From: CAYMBL01 sp044225155
Lineage (GTDB): Bacteria; Planctomycetota; Phycisphaerae; UBA1845; Fen-1342
Length of the DNA: 6,777 nucleotides
Direction: 5' to 3'
Assembly (NCBI GenBank): GCA_044225155.1
Contig: JBGAJB010000190.1
Location: 1 to 6,777 of the forward strand
The notes under the pieces are model-generated. The model made no database searches and had not been told where the DNA came from. It worked only from the letters and a program-made list of their open reading frames with translations. The position numbers and the translations under genes were made by a program. The first letter of the stretch is position 1. Each line of letters opens with the position of its first letter. Below, piece after piece: positions 1-5,790 of the stretch.

Positions 1-176
1 CGCGGCGGGTCATCGGCCACCTGGGCCGCGGTTTGTCTGGCGGCCCGATCGCAAAGAGAGAGGGAGAAGGAGGCGAGGCCGCTGCGAGGCGGCCTCGCTT
101 GTTTTCTTTTAGGCAAGCGACATCCCAGCGCGGACTTGCCGGACAACTGAAATGCACAATTAAGATAGAAACGGAA
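1..176. other. Non-coding left edge, downstream of the partner-switching cassette
   Basis: No convincing gene is seen here. The plus-strand frames are open only because the DNA is GC-rich, and they encode Arg/Gly/Ala-rich sequence with no recognisable domain. The only stop codon on the plus strand in the first 112 bases is a TAG at 110-112, so any plus-strand gene to the left ends before the window. On the minus strand an ATG at 13-11, with an AGG six bases upstream of it, could start the next gene leftwards (M-T-R-R), but too little is visible to call it. The segment contains the hairpin terminator listed separately. Confidence 0.5.
73..110 (+). terminator. Intrinsic terminator, possibly bidirectional
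   Basis: A perfect 10-bp GC-rich inverted repeat, GCGAGGCCGC at 73-82 and GCGGCCTCGC at 89-98, with a 6-base loop, is followed by TTGTTTTCTTTT at 99-110. This is a textbook rho-independent terminator for plus-strand transcription, presumably of a gene ending left of the window. Read on the minus strand, the stem is followed by a pyrimidine-rich but T-poor run (CTCCTTCTCCCT), so it could also end the minus-strand STAS/kinase operon, less efficiently. It lies 67 bases past that operon's last stop codon. Confidence 0.8.
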
Positions 177-527
177 TCAGCCGGCGGCGCGAATGGCGGC
201 CGACAGCGTGGGATGCAGCGGAATCACCTCGGTAATGCGCAGCAGCTCCAGCAATCGCCTAACCGGCGCGGGAGGCTGCACGAGATACATCGACCGGCCG
301 AGCGACTCGGCCTTCGCGTGCGCGGCGACGATGGCCGCCACGCCGGAGGAGCCGATGAATTCGAGCCCCGACAGATCGAGGATGACGGACTTGCCCAGAC
401 CATCCATCAGTTCCAGCAGCCGGGCGCGAAACTCGTCGCCCTGATCGATCTGCACGCCGCCGCTGAGCGTGACGACGGTGGCCGCACCTTCGCGGCGGGA
501 CTGAACCTGGAAGGGCGTGGTCAACAT
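177..527 (-). CDS. STAS-domain anti-sigma factor antagonist (SpoIIAA/RsbV type), distal copy
   Basis: This encodes a 116-residue single-domain STAS protein. In partner switching such proteins bind the HATPase kinase/anti-sigma factor when unphosphorylated and are released when the kinase phosphorylates a conserved Ser. The first strand (V18-G23, VVTLSG) is followed by helix 32-44, and the core VILDLSGLEFIGSSGVAAI lies at 48-66. S60 is the predicted phosphorylation site, aligning with Ser58 of B. subtilis SpoIIAA. The residue before it is Gly59, not the usual Asp of DSSG. The C-terminal helix region (PVRRLLELLRI) is typical. The ATG at 527-525 overlaps the end of the kinase gene by 7 bases, in the arrangement ATGTTGA, which suggests translational coupling. 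A GAGG lies 10 bases upstream. The length is normal for the family. The family call is firm; the target is unknown. Confidence 0.9.
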   Translation of the reverse strand: MLTTPFQVQSRREGAATVVTLSGGVQIDQGDEFRARLLELMDGLGKSVILDLSGLEFIGSSGVAAIVAAHAKAESLGRSMYLVQPPAPVRRLLELLRITEVIPLHPTLSAAIRAAG

Positions 528-988
528 GCGGGCACCGCCTCGCCGCCGGGAGCGATGCGATTGTCGCGGAACATCCAGACTTCGTTGCCGCAGTGGTTGT
601 AGCAGATGCGCGTCATGTAGGCGTGCATCAGCATGATCCCGCGCCCGCTGGGCCGTTCGAGGTTTTCGTCGGCGGTGCAGTCAGGCACGGCACCCGGCGC
701 GAAGCCCGGTCCCTCGTCGCGGACCATGATGACGGCCCGGTCGGGATCGATGTAATACTTCACCGTGACGCGCTTGGATTCGTCGTTGCGGTTGCCGTGC
801 TTGATGGCGTTGGTCAGGGCTTCTTCGAGCGCGAGCTTGATCGCGAATACGACGTCGGGGCCGTAGCCGCTCTGGTTCAGCTCGTTTAGGATTCGCTCAC
901 CCGGCTCACGGGCGGCGCGCAATTGATTCGGAATGACAATTTCGTGGAGCTGTGACTCGCGCACGCCGAATTCGGCGGGTACGTTCAT
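521..988 (-). CDS. SpoIIAB/RsbW-type serine kinase (anti-sigma regulatory factor, HATPase fold)
   Basis: This encodes a cytoplasmic 155-residue GHKL-type ATP-binding protein, predicted to phosphorylate its STAS antagonists on Ser and to sequester an output protein, classically a sigma factor. The N box is ALEEALTNAIKHGN, with E55/E56 and N60. The G1 box is DEGPGF at 91-96, and the G2 region is PSGRGIMLMHAYM starting at 113. These are the ATP-binding motifs in the right order and spacing. The open frame extends to an ATG at 1036-1034, adding 16 Gly/Arg-rich residues. I prefer the ATG at 988-986 because GAGG sits 8 bases before it and nothing usable precedes the 1036 ATG. The gene lies between two STAS genes, overlapping the downstream one by 7 bases, with 56 bases between the upstream STAS stop and the chosen start. 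The two flanking STAS proteins are its likely substrates. No sigma factor is visible, so the output could instead be a response regulator or enzyme. Confidence 0.88.
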   Translation of the reverse strand: MNVPAEFGVRESQLHEIVIPNQLRAAREPGERILNELNQSGYGPDVVFAIKLALEEALTNAIKHGNRNDESKRVTVKYYIDPDRAVIMVRDEGPGFAPGAVPDCTADENLERPSGRGIMLMHAYMTRICYNHCGNEVWMFRDNRIAPGGEAVPAC

Positions 989-996
989 GGCCACAG

Positions 997-1000
997 CCTC
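997..1000 (-). promoter_or_regulatory. Ribosome binding site deciding the kinase start
   Basis: On the minus strand GAGG lies 8 bases before the ATG at 988-986. The longer alternative start at 1036 is preceded by GCGCGGCGG directly against the ATG, which is not a credible Shine-Dalgarno site. Confidence 0.55.
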
Positions 1001-1044
1001 GTCGCCTCTCCCCGGTCCGGCGCCGCTGCGAAACATCCGCCGCG

Positions 1045-1407
1045 CTACGCCCGAAACGCCGTAACGGCCTGATCCGCGGTCTCGTGAATCTCGAAGACGC
1101 GGTTCAGACGAGTGATCTTAAAGACTTCGAAGATCTGCCGGTTGATGTCCGACAGCTTGAGCGCTCCGCTGCGCTCCTTAATCTTTTTGTTCAGGGTGAT
1201 CAGCATGCCGAGTGCGGCCGAGGAAAGATGATCCACGTTCTTGAAGTTCAGCAGCAGCTTCAGGCCCGGCTGACCTTCGACCAATTGCTCGAGTTCGTCG
1301 CCGATCTCCTGAATGGAGATCTCCTCCAGAATCTTGCGGTCCGCGAACTCGACGATCGAAACATCGTCCGATCGCTTGATCCGCAGGTGCGACGAAGGCT
1401 GTTCCAC
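1045..1407 (-). CDS. STAS-domain anti-sigma factor antagonist, proximal copy (planctomycete-like)
   Basis: This encodes a 120-residue STAS protein and is the first gene of the cassette. The start is GTG at 1407-1405, chosen because GAGGAGA lies 6 bases upstream and the protein then begins VEQPSSHLRI, a natural STAS N-terminus. The frame stays open for another 139 codons upstream, but that stretch has no domain character and covers the promoter. The core is LLLNFKNVDHLSSAALG at 51-67, with S62 or S63 as the predicted phosphorylation site. Leu61 takes the place of the Asp seen in classical SpoIIAA. A basic patch (NKKIKERSGALK) follows. It is only weakly similar to the distal STAS copy, so the two are diverged partners rather than a recent duplication. 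From memory, this LSSAALG subtype is common in planctomycetes. The family call is strong; the partner (the adjacent kinase) is inferred from operon position. Confidence 0.9.
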   Translation of the reverse strand: MEQPSSHLRIKRSDDVSIVEFADRKILEEISIQEIGDELEQLVEGQPGLKLLLNFKNVDHLSSAALGMLITLNKKIKERSGALKLSDINRQIFEVFKITRLNRVFEIHETADQAVTAFRA

Positions 1408-1413
1408 GAGCAA

Positions 1414-1420
1414 TCTCCTC
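1414..1420 (-). promoter_or_regulatory. Ribosome binding site for the proximal STAS gene
   Basis: GAGGAGA on the minus strand lies 6 bases before the GTG at 1407-1405. It is a near-perfect Shine-Dalgarno match and is the reason for choosing the GTG start over the longer open frame. Confidence 0.75.
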
Positions 1421-1486
1421 GGTCGGCTGCCTGTTCCATCGGGACGGGCGTAATGTCGCTTAAGCTCCCGGGACCCGATAAATCGA

Positions 1487-1515
1487 ATTCTCAAAAGGCC
1501 CGTCGGTGGTGTCAA
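1487..1515 (-). promoter_or_regulatory. Sigma-70-type promoter of the STAS-kinase-STAS operon
   Basis: On the minus strand a perfect TTGACA (1515-1510) is separated by 17 bases from GAGAAT (1492-1487), which matches 4 of 6 positions of TATAAT. Transcription would start near 1480 and give a leader of about 70 bases before the GTG at 1407. Position, spacing and orientation all fit the operon downstream. In GC-rich DNA an exact TTGACA is uncommon, which raises confidence, but no alignment or mapping supports it. Confidence 0.5.
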
Positions 1516-1767
1516 GCCGCAATTGCGCATCGCTCCCAGTTCGGTGCCTGATCGCCACGCAGCGATTCTATCTCGGCGAGACGAACCCGCCGCGCGACCT
1601 CGGGCGCCCGGGAAGCGCCCAACAGGGAAGCAGGCGATGGCCCGGGAATGGTTCATCACGCGCTCGGCGGGTTGAGTCCAATTTCGCCGCGCATTTGTAG
1701 CGCACGCTTCCACCCGGGGGCTGCTAGGTTTCATCGATAGCCGGTCTGCACCGGCAAATTGCAGAGT

Positions 1768-1773
1768 GAGGAG
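1768..1773 (+). promoter_or_regulatory. Ribosome binding site for the first TerC gene
   Basis: GAGGAG lies 7 bases before the GTG at 1781. The longer open frame starts at another GTG (1766) whose first bases form part of this same Shine-Dalgarno sequence, so the 1781 start is preferred. Confidence 0.7.
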
Positions 1774-1780
1774 CAACCTC

Positions 1781-2758
1781 GTGCCGGGTATCTCAGAGAC
1801 CGTGGGCTGGTGGATCGGATTCAACGTCTTCGTCCTAGGGCTGCTCGCGCTCGACCTTGGCGTTTTTCATCGCAAAGCTCATGAAGTGCGATTCGGTGAG
1901 GCCCTGATCTGGAGCGTAGTCTGGATCGCGCTGGCGCTGCTTTTCAACCTCGGCATACATCAGGGCTGGGTCGGGCCGTTCTCCGAGGCCGCGCGGGCCA
2001 TCAAGGCCAAGGAGTTCCTGGCCGGCTATGTGGTCGAAAAGGCCCTGAGCGTCGACAACGTGTTCGTCTTCGCGGTGATCTTCACCTATTTCGCGGTGCC
2101 GGCGGCGCTGCAGCATCGCGTCCTGTTCTACGGAATCCTCGGCGCGCTGCTGATGTTCATCTTCACGGGCGTCTGGCTGATCGAACACTTCGAATGGGTG
2201 CTCTATCTGTTCGCGATCTTCCTCGTGTTCACCGGCGTGAAAATGCTCTGGGTGCGCGAGAAGGAAATTCATCCGGACCGGAATCCCGCGATCCGGCTGA
2301 TTCGCCGTCTGCTACCCGTCAGCCAGCACTACGAGGGGCAGAAGTTCTTCACGCGCATGGGCGGCAAGCTCGCGGCCACACCCCTGCTGCTCGTGCTCGT
2401 GTTCATCGAATTCACGGATGTGCTGTTTGCCGTGGATTCGATCCCGGCCATCCTGATCATCACGAACGATCACTTCATCGTGTACACGTCGAACGTGTTC
2501 GCGATTCTCGGCCTGCGAGCGCTGTATTTCTGCCTGGCGGGCTTCATGAAGCTGTTCCAGTATCTGACCTACGGGCTGGCGGCGATTCTGATCTTCATCG
2601 GCGGCAAGATGTTCTATCAGGCGGCGTACAAAGGGATCTACGGACTGGAACACAAAGTTCCGATTGAGCTGTCGCTGGGCGTGATCGCGGGCCTGCTGGC
2701 GATCTCCGTCGCCGCGTCGCTCCTGCTCCGCCCGGCTCGAACGCCGACAACTGCATAA
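1781..2758 (+). CDS. TerC/Alx family integral membrane protein, predicted metal (Mn2+) exporter
   Basis: This encodes a 325-residue polytopic membrane protein of the TerC family, whose E. coli member Alx and Bacillus members act in Mn2+ efflux. Ion specificity here is inferred from the family. About nine membrane segments are seen, roughly 9-27, 40-59, 83-104, 112-133, 138-155, 199-221, 231-253, 262-280 and 294-316. The family motifs are present: E86 and D92-N93 in VEKALSVDNVFVF, E210, D213 and D219 in EFTDVLFAVDSIPA, and SNVFAILGLRALYF from 237. The conserved M-R-x-x-F segment of the fourth helix is shortened by three residues (GALLMFIFTG). The loop before the last helix is about six residues longer than in the paralogue at 5787-6777. 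The length is otherwise close to Alx. It diverges from the STAS operon and is followed after 143 bases by the secreted protease gene. The annotation 'tellurium resistance' should not be taken literally. Confidence 0.92.
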   Translation: MPGISETVGWWIGFNVFVLGLLALDLGVFHRKAHEVRFGEALIWSVVWIALALLFNLGIHQGWVGPFSEAARAIKAKEFLAGYVVEKALSVDNVFVFAVIFTYFAVPAALQHRVLFYGILGALLMFIFTGVWLIEHFEWVLYLFAIFLVFTGVKMLWVREKEIHPDRNPAIRLIRRLLPVSQHYEGQKFFTRMGGKLAATPLLLVLVFIEFTDVLFAVDSIPAILIITNDHFIVYTSNVFAILGLRALYFCLAGFMKLFQYLTYGLAAILIFIGGKMFYQAAYKGIYGLEHKVPIELSLGVIAGLLAISVAASLLLRPARTPTTA

Positions 2759-2901
2759 TTTGAGATTCCGGGACGGAATTCCGCCTTGATGCGGTCAACC
2801 TGTGTGTGAAGAACGGTGGCGGGGTTTGGCGGTGCTCACCCTTGTGGGGTGCTACGGCCGCTTCTAGCATCCTCACGAGCGATTTCAGGGGAGCGATGCA
2901 G
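2759..2901. other. Gap between terC and the protease gene, with weak hairpins
   Basis: This segment holds a 6-bp hairpin ATTCCG-GGA-CGGAAT at 2765-2779, just after the TerC stop codon. It has no T-tract, so it is at best a weak terminator. A second small stem, CACCC/GGGTG, lies at 2837-2841 and 2847-2851. A poor promoter candidate is TTGATG (2786-2791), 17 bases, AAGAAC (2809-2814). The protease could therefore be read through from terC or have its own promoter; the sequence does not decide. An open frame beginning at 2806 runs into the protease gene but lacks a ribosome binding site. Confidence 0.3.
2887..2893 (+). promoter_or_regulatory. Ribosome binding site deciding the protease start
   Basis: AGGGGAG lies 8 bases before the ATG at 2902. 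It is only 2 bases from the ATG at 2896, too close for that codon, and far downstream of the ATG at 2806 that opens the frame. Confidence 0.7.
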
Positions 2902-3885
2902 ATGGGACTTTCGAACTTCGTTCGCAGGGCGGCCGGCGCGTTCATGCTCTTCGGCGTGGCGCTTTCGGTCACCGTTTCCGCACCGGCGCGCGCGGAAATC
3001 ATCACGCTCTCCGAAGGGCAGATCATCAACGCCCCGATCATTAAAGACATGGTTGATCGCGTGATCGTAGACCTCGGCTACGACCTCATCAGCATCCCGC
3101 GAACGCAAATTCGCCACATCGAAGCCGACGCGAGTCCGGAGAGCGCCCCGACGACCGACGCGACGCGCGTCACCACCGACCTGTACAGCACGACCGAGTT
3201 GCCGCCGCGCAGCGTGAAAGCGCTTACGGAGCAGTTCGGCGAAGGCGTCGTGCTTGTGACTTCGCCCAGCGGCAGCGGCAGCGGCTTTTTCGTATCGAAG
3301 CAGGGCCACCTGATCACGAATTTCCACGTGGTGGAGAATGAAACGCGGCTGGCCGTGACGATTTTTCACAAGGACGGTCGGCGCGAGAAGATCGAGGACG
3401 TCGAAATCGTCGCGACCAATCCGTTTCTGGATTTGGCGCTCCTGAAGGCGACGTTCCCAAAGGGTGAGGAGCCGACGATCGTCTATCTCGCGTCGCGCGA
3501 CGAACTCCGCGACGGCGACGCCGTGTTCGCCATCGGCAATCCGCTCGGCCTGGAACGCAGCGTCTCCGAGGGCATCGTCAGCCGCCGCAACCGGGCGGAA
3601 GAAGGTCTCGTCTACATCCAGACGACGACGCAGATCAACCCGGGAAATTCGGGCGGGCCGCTCTTCAACGCCCGGGGCGAAGTCGTCGGCGTGACGAACA
3701 TGAAGATCGTCGGCGGCGAGGGGCTGGGCTTCGCGATCCCCGTGCGCTACGTCGTGGATTTCCTCCGCAACCGTGAGGCGTTCGCCTACAACAGCGAAAG
3801 CGCGGCCGCCGGCTACCGCTATCTGCAACCGCCGGCACGGCGCAGCTCGGAGCCCCCGCCGGTCACCGCGCCGCAGAATCCGTGA
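2902..3885 (+). CDS. Secreted trypsin-like serine protease (HtrA/DegP-type catalytic domain, no PDZ)
   Basis: This encodes a 327-residue exported S1C-type protease. Residues 1-31 form a Sec signal peptide: basic RR at 8-9, a hydrophobic stretch 10-27, and A-R-A before the predicted cleavage at 31/32. Residues 32-76 form a small beta-rich module (EGQIINAPIIKDMVDRVIVD, then DLISIPRTQI). The protease domain follows at about 104-294. The catalytic triad is complete: H142 in TNFHVV, D177 in DLALLK and S250 in NPGNSGGP. GSGSGFFV, AIGNPLGL and GLGFAIPV are HtrA hallmarks. It ends about 35 residues after the domain in a Pro/Arg-rich tail; the PDZ domains of DegP/DegS are absent. No cysteine is present. 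Its stop lies 27 bases before the next gene, so both are probably co-transcribed and the neighbour may be a substrate or partner. The role is inferred to be envelope protein quality control or regulated proteolysis. The catalytic call is firm; the substrate is unknown. Confidence 0.93.
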   Translation: MGLSNFVRRAAGAFMLFGVALSVTVSAPARAEIITLSEGQIINAPIIKDMVDRVIVDLGYDLISIPRTQIRHIEADASPESAPTTDATRVTTDLYSTTELPPRSVKALTEQFGEGVVLVTSPSGSGSGFFVSKQGHLITNFHVVENETRLAVTIFHKDGRREKIEDVEIVATNPFLDLALLKATFPKGEEPTIVYLASRDELRDGDAVFAIGNPLGLERSVSEGIVSRRNRAEEGLVYIQTTTQINPGNSGGPLFNARGEVVGVTNMKIVGGEGLGFAIPVRYVVDFLRNREAFAYNSESAAAGYRYLQPPARRSSEPPPVTAPQNP

Positions 3886-3912
3886 TGACCAACCAACCGT
3901 AAGGATCCGCTC

Positions 3913-5790
3913 ATGATTCGTTCCCGCGCGCTCGTTCTGCTCGGTCTTCTCGTGGCGCTGCCGGCTTTCGCCGCCGCGCAGAGCGACGCGAAGTCCGTCG
4001 ACCCCGCGGCGTGGGCCGCGCCGGATTCGCTCGCGTTCATCGGCATCGCGGATGTCGAGCGCCTCGAACGCGATTTCCGCAAGACCAGCGCCGGCCGCAT
4101 GTTTGCCGACGAGCGCATCAAGGAAGTGGCCGAGATGCGAATGTTCTTCAAGTTCGAGGAACAGCTTCGCAAGCGGCTGGGAGCGGCGCTGGACATCGAG
4201 CCGGAGCGAATTCGCAATCCGTTCCAGGGCGCGCTGGCGCTGTTCATCACGCCGCCCGGCACCGGCGAAGACGCGCCCGGCGGCGCGTTTGTCGGCGGCG
4301 TCGGCGATCCGACGCTCATCCGCGACTACTACGACCGCGCGGTCCGGCGATTGAAGCAGCAATCGAGCGAGCATGAGGCGGTCTCGTTCGGCTCCGCCAC
4401 GATCGATCGGTTCGTCACGCAGCGTCCGGCCGACAAAGAAGGCGCGGACGCCGAGCATGCGCCTGCCGACGGCGACGACGAAGACGACATGAAAGCAGAG
4501 CCGGATGTTGAGGGCGAAGACATCGACGCGCTGCTCGGCACGATGCTCGACAAGATTTTTTCGAGCCGCGCACTGCCCGAGCGTCTCGCGCTGTGCCTGA
4601 CCGATGACCGGCTGATTGTTTCGACCGACGTCGAGCAGGTGAAGTCGGTCTTGCGCCGCGAAAAGAGCGGCGAGAACCTGGCCGGCACGGATGAGTACAA
4701 GGCGATCGAGCACGTGCTCGCGCCGGTCGGCGATATTCGATTTCTGGTTCATATCGGCCGGCTCTTCGACAGCATGATCGCGCGTCCGAAGGCCACGGAC
4801 GAAGTGCGAAAAGGAATTCGTCAGGCGCAGGAGTTCATCGGCGGGAAGGGTGTGCGGGCGCTGATCGGCCACGTGCAATACGCCGACGCGCAATATGAGT
4901 CGCGTCTTGAATCCCTGGTGCTGATTGACGGCGAGCGGAGCGGGCTGGCGAAGCTTTTGAACTTCAAGCCGCAATCGACCATCCCGCCGGCCCGCGTCGG
5001 CGCGGAAACGATGCTGCACATGAGCGTCAACATCGATCCGGCCGAGATGCTGATCGAGGTCGAGGCCATGACGCGCCGCACGAATCCTTCGGCGGCGGAA
5101 GCGATGCAGCGCGAGATCGAGGCGGTGAAGCTGCCCGACAACACGACGATCAATCTGCGGAAGGAGCTGATTGAGAATCTGCGCGGACCGCTGACGCTGA
5201 GCCTGGGCTTTCATCGTCCGTACGACGCGCAGTCGCCGCGCATGCTGATGTCGCTGGGGCATCGCGATCGGGCGGCGCTGACGCGCCTGCTGACGACCTT
5301 GCAGGCTGCCGCGCCGATGCCGCTGACGGATCGCGATTTCGGCGGCTTGCAGGTGTTTGACGTGCCGATGGGCTTTTCGCTGGCCATTACGGATAGCGCC
5401 ATTTTCATGGGCAGCACGAAGGCGGTCGAAGCGGCGATCAAGCCGGGCAGCGAGTCGGAGTCCCTCGCTTCGGAAGCGGCGTTCGCACCGCTGGCGAAGC
5501 TCGCGCCGGGTGAGTGCGGCGCGATGTTCTATCTCGATCAGCACCGCATCGCCGATGTCGCGGTCGAGCTCAGCAAGCAGGAAGACGCGCTGATGGGCGG
5601 GGCAATGACGAATCCGGGCGCGCTGGTCGCGGAGCAGATGGCCAAGGCTCTTTCCGGCAATGTCGGGCGCGATAACGCCGAGGCTTTTCGAAATCTGATG
5701 CAGTATTACGGCTCGTCGATCGCGGTGTTACGCAACGTTCCCGAAGGCATCCGCCTGACGCAGTACACCATGGGCTCGGCGCAGCATTAA
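3913..5790 (+). CDS. Large exported protein of unknown function with internal duplication (DUF3352-like)
   Basis: This encodes 625 residues. AAGGA lies 7 bases before the ATG. Residues 1-22 look like a signal peptide (RSR, then a Leu/Ala-rich stretch, with A-A-A before Q23), so the mature protein is outside the cytoplasmic membrane; there is no lipobox Cys and no other membrane segment. An N-terminal alpha/beta part (about 35-170) is followed by a very acidic linker at 174-205 (GDDEDD at 187-192). A module at 223-286 (LALCLTDDRLIVSTDVEQV) recurs at 487-548 (FSLAITDSAIFMGSTKAVEA); both have TD, then ST..V, then LA, then an aP.g segment and a closing D. The only two cysteines, C228 and C535, fall one in each copy and could form a disulfide. 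The pattern recalls DUF3352-type proteins of planctomycetes, from memory only. It is downstream of, and probably co-transcribed with, the secreted protease. No catalytic motif is visible, so I assign no function. Confidence 0.85.
   Translation: MIRSRALVLLGLLVALPAFAAAQSDAKSVDPAAWAAPDSLAFIGIADVERLERDFRKTSAGRMFADERIKEVAEMRMFFKFEEQLRKRLGAALDIEPERIRNPFQGALALFITPPGTGEDAPGGAFVGGVGDPTLIRDYYDRAVRRLKQQSSEHEAVSFGSATIDRFVTQRPADKEGADAEHAPADGDDEDDMKAEPDVEGEDIDALLGTMLDKIFSSRALPERLALCLTDDRLIVSTDVEQVKSVLRREKSGENLAGTDEYKAIEHVLAPVGDIRFLVHIGRLFDSMIARPKATDEVRKGIRQAQEFIGGKGVRALIGHVQYADAQYESRLESLVLIDGERSGLAKLLNFKPQSTIPPARVGAETMLHMSVNIDPAEMLIEVEAMTRRTNPSAAEAMQREIEAVKLPDNTTINLRKELIENLRGPLTLSLGFHRPYDAQSPRMLMSLGHRDRAALTRLLTTLQAAAPMPLTDRDFGGLQVFDVPMGFSLAITDSAIFMGSTKAVEAAIKPGSESESLASEAAFAPLAKLAPGECGAMFYLDQHRIADVAVELSKQEDALMGGAMTNPGALVAEQMAKALSGNVGRDNAEAFRNLMQYYGSSIAVLRNVPEGIRLTQYTMGSAQH

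Larger units (their letters stand above)
1408..1780. other. Divergent intergenic region between the STAS operon and terC
   Basis: This 373-base gap carries no gene. It holds the minus-strand promoter and ribosome binding site for the STAS operon and, at its right end, the leader of the TerC gene. I see no strong plus-strand promoter: TTGAGT at 1672-1677 has no matching -10 at 16-18 bases. Other structure is limited to a palindrome GCTTAAGC at 1458-1465 inside the predicted STAS leader, and an inverted repeat GGGCGC/GCGCCC at 1602-1607 and 1615-1620. Neither can be assigned a role. Two overlapping hairpins lie just before the TerC ribosome binding site (see findings). Confidence 0.5.

Noticed and set aside
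33..602. A plus-strand 189-codon open frame across the left edge
   Set aside because: It passes through the terminator hairpin and is antisense to a clear STAS gene and part of the kinase gene; its product is low-complexity Arg/Gly/His-rich sequence.
1681..1780. A yybP-ykoY (Mn2+) riboswitch before the TerC gene, as in E. coli alx
   Set aside because: The conserved loop sequences of that class are not visible and the leader is short; only two small overlapping hairpins are seen.
1408..1824. The 139-codon upstream extension of the proximal STAS frame
   Set aside because: It has no domain character, covers the promoter and crosses into the divergent TerC gene, while a GTG with a near-perfect ribosome binding site lies at 1407.
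2806..2901. The 32-codon N-terminal extension of the protease frame
   Set aside because: The signal peptide starts cleanly at the ATG at 2902, which has an AGGGGAG site 8 bases upstream; the extension would bury the signal peptide.
2836..5544. A 902-codon open frame on the minus strand, antisense to the protease and the exported protein
   Set aside because: It is rich in Arg, Ala, His and Asp with no domain, signal or motif. It exactly mirrors the codon bias of the two well-supported plus-strand genes, as expected in GC-rich DNA.
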